Source: Balneolaceae bacterium (lineage in GTDB: Bacteria; Bacteroidota; Rhodothermia; Balneolales; Balneolaceae). From it: DNA of 5,786 nucleotides. A model generated the notes under the pieces. The model was not told the DNA's origin. It made no database searches and saw only the letters and a list, made by a program, of their open reading frames with translations. Of the stretch, positions 5,715-5,786 are shown in pieces. The stretch lies in NCBI GenBank assembly GCA_021767245.1, contig JAASTO010000169.1:1-5786 (forward strand), read 5' to 3'. The position numbers and the translations under genes are program-made. Within the stretch, counting starts at the first letter, position 1; every line of letters begins with the position of its first letter.

Positions 5715-5751
5715 AACTAGCCACCGCACAGGCGTGACGCCTGCGCTAGTT
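5715..5751. repeat. Long REP-like stem-loop
   Basis: AACTAGC (5715-5721) pairs with GCTAGTT (5745-5751), and inside it CAGGCG (5729-5734) pairs with CGCCTG (5738-5743) around a TGA loop, with small asymmetric bulges between. The two-level stem looks like an extragenic palindrome of the type moved by REP-associated tyrosine transposases. With no T tract after it, it is not a standard terminator, though it lies downstream of the phosphorylase gene and could protect the message 3' end. Confidence 0.55.
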
Positions 5752-5786
5752 CCAGGTTTGAGATTGATTTATGCCTGAATTTAGCA

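Larger units (their letters stand above)
5595..5786. repeat. Direct repeat, 171-bp period, probably continuing past the window
   Basis: A 21-bp sequence (GATTTATGCCTGAATT then AAGCA) at 5595-5615 recurs at 5766-5786 with one mismatch (TTAGCA at the end). The two copies begin 171 bp apart and enclose the two palindromic elements listed separately. The window ends exactly at the end of the second copy, so it may be a tandem array or a duplicated flanking sequence. The stretch before it (about 5556-5594, AT-rich, with GAATATTC at 5576-5583) is non-coding. Confidence 0.65.

Noticed and set aside
5595..5786. CRISPR array
   Set aside because: There are only two copies of the 21-bp repeat, 171 bp apart, with palindromic elements and not spacer-sized inserts between them.

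Overview
The window is an ordinary-looking chromosomal stretch, most likely from the Bacteroidota/Balneolota/Rhodothermota group. Three things suggest this: most starts have no Shine-Dalgarno sequence close in front of them (2483, 3253, 3575, 3976, 4703), a dispersed repeat near the right end is of a kind I remember from Bacteroidota genomes, and a coiled-coil 'zinc ribbon' protein is paired with a Nif3-family protein. The placement is an inference from memory, not a search. All seven genes are intact; there is no transposase, CRISPR array, tRNA or rRNA.

Layout. Positions 1-409 hold no convincing gene but at least six closely spaced inverted repeats, including an 11-bp perfect stem at 148-194. 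A strong intrinsic terminator (410-438) closes a leftward two-gene operon: a Nif3-like dinuclear-metal protein (1218-2279), then 10 bp later a coiled-coil protein of the C4 zinc-ribbon family (473-1207) whose zinc-binding cysteines are all gone. A 203-bp divergent spacer (2280-2482) separates this from a rightward block: yggS (PLP homeostasis, 2483-3187), two small single-pass membrane coiled-coil proteins (3253-3564 and 3575-3931), a DivIVA-domain protein (3976-4641), and a class I purine nucleoside phosphorylase (4703-5539). From 5540 to the end the DNA is non-coding and repetitive: a 21-bp direct repeat 171 bp apart, a 'gtcatttcgacc...gagaaatct' type element and a long stem-loop.

How the genes fit together. 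The rightward block is the most interesting part. In Firmicutes and Actinobacteria the yggS homologue (ylmE) sits with sepF, ylmG, ylmH and divIVA beside the division cluster. Here a probable diderm keeps yggS and divIVA together, but the genes between them encode two unrecognised membrane proteins that share an acidic tail motif (LGEIEI followed by D/E). I propose, as inference, a DivIVA-linked envelope or division module with these two proteins as membrane partners. No dramatic new system such as defence, CRISPR or biosynthesis is visible; the other points of note are the cysteine-free 'zinc ribbon' protein, an Asn-to-Asp change in the base-recognition loop of the phosphorylase, and the repeat clusters at both ends.
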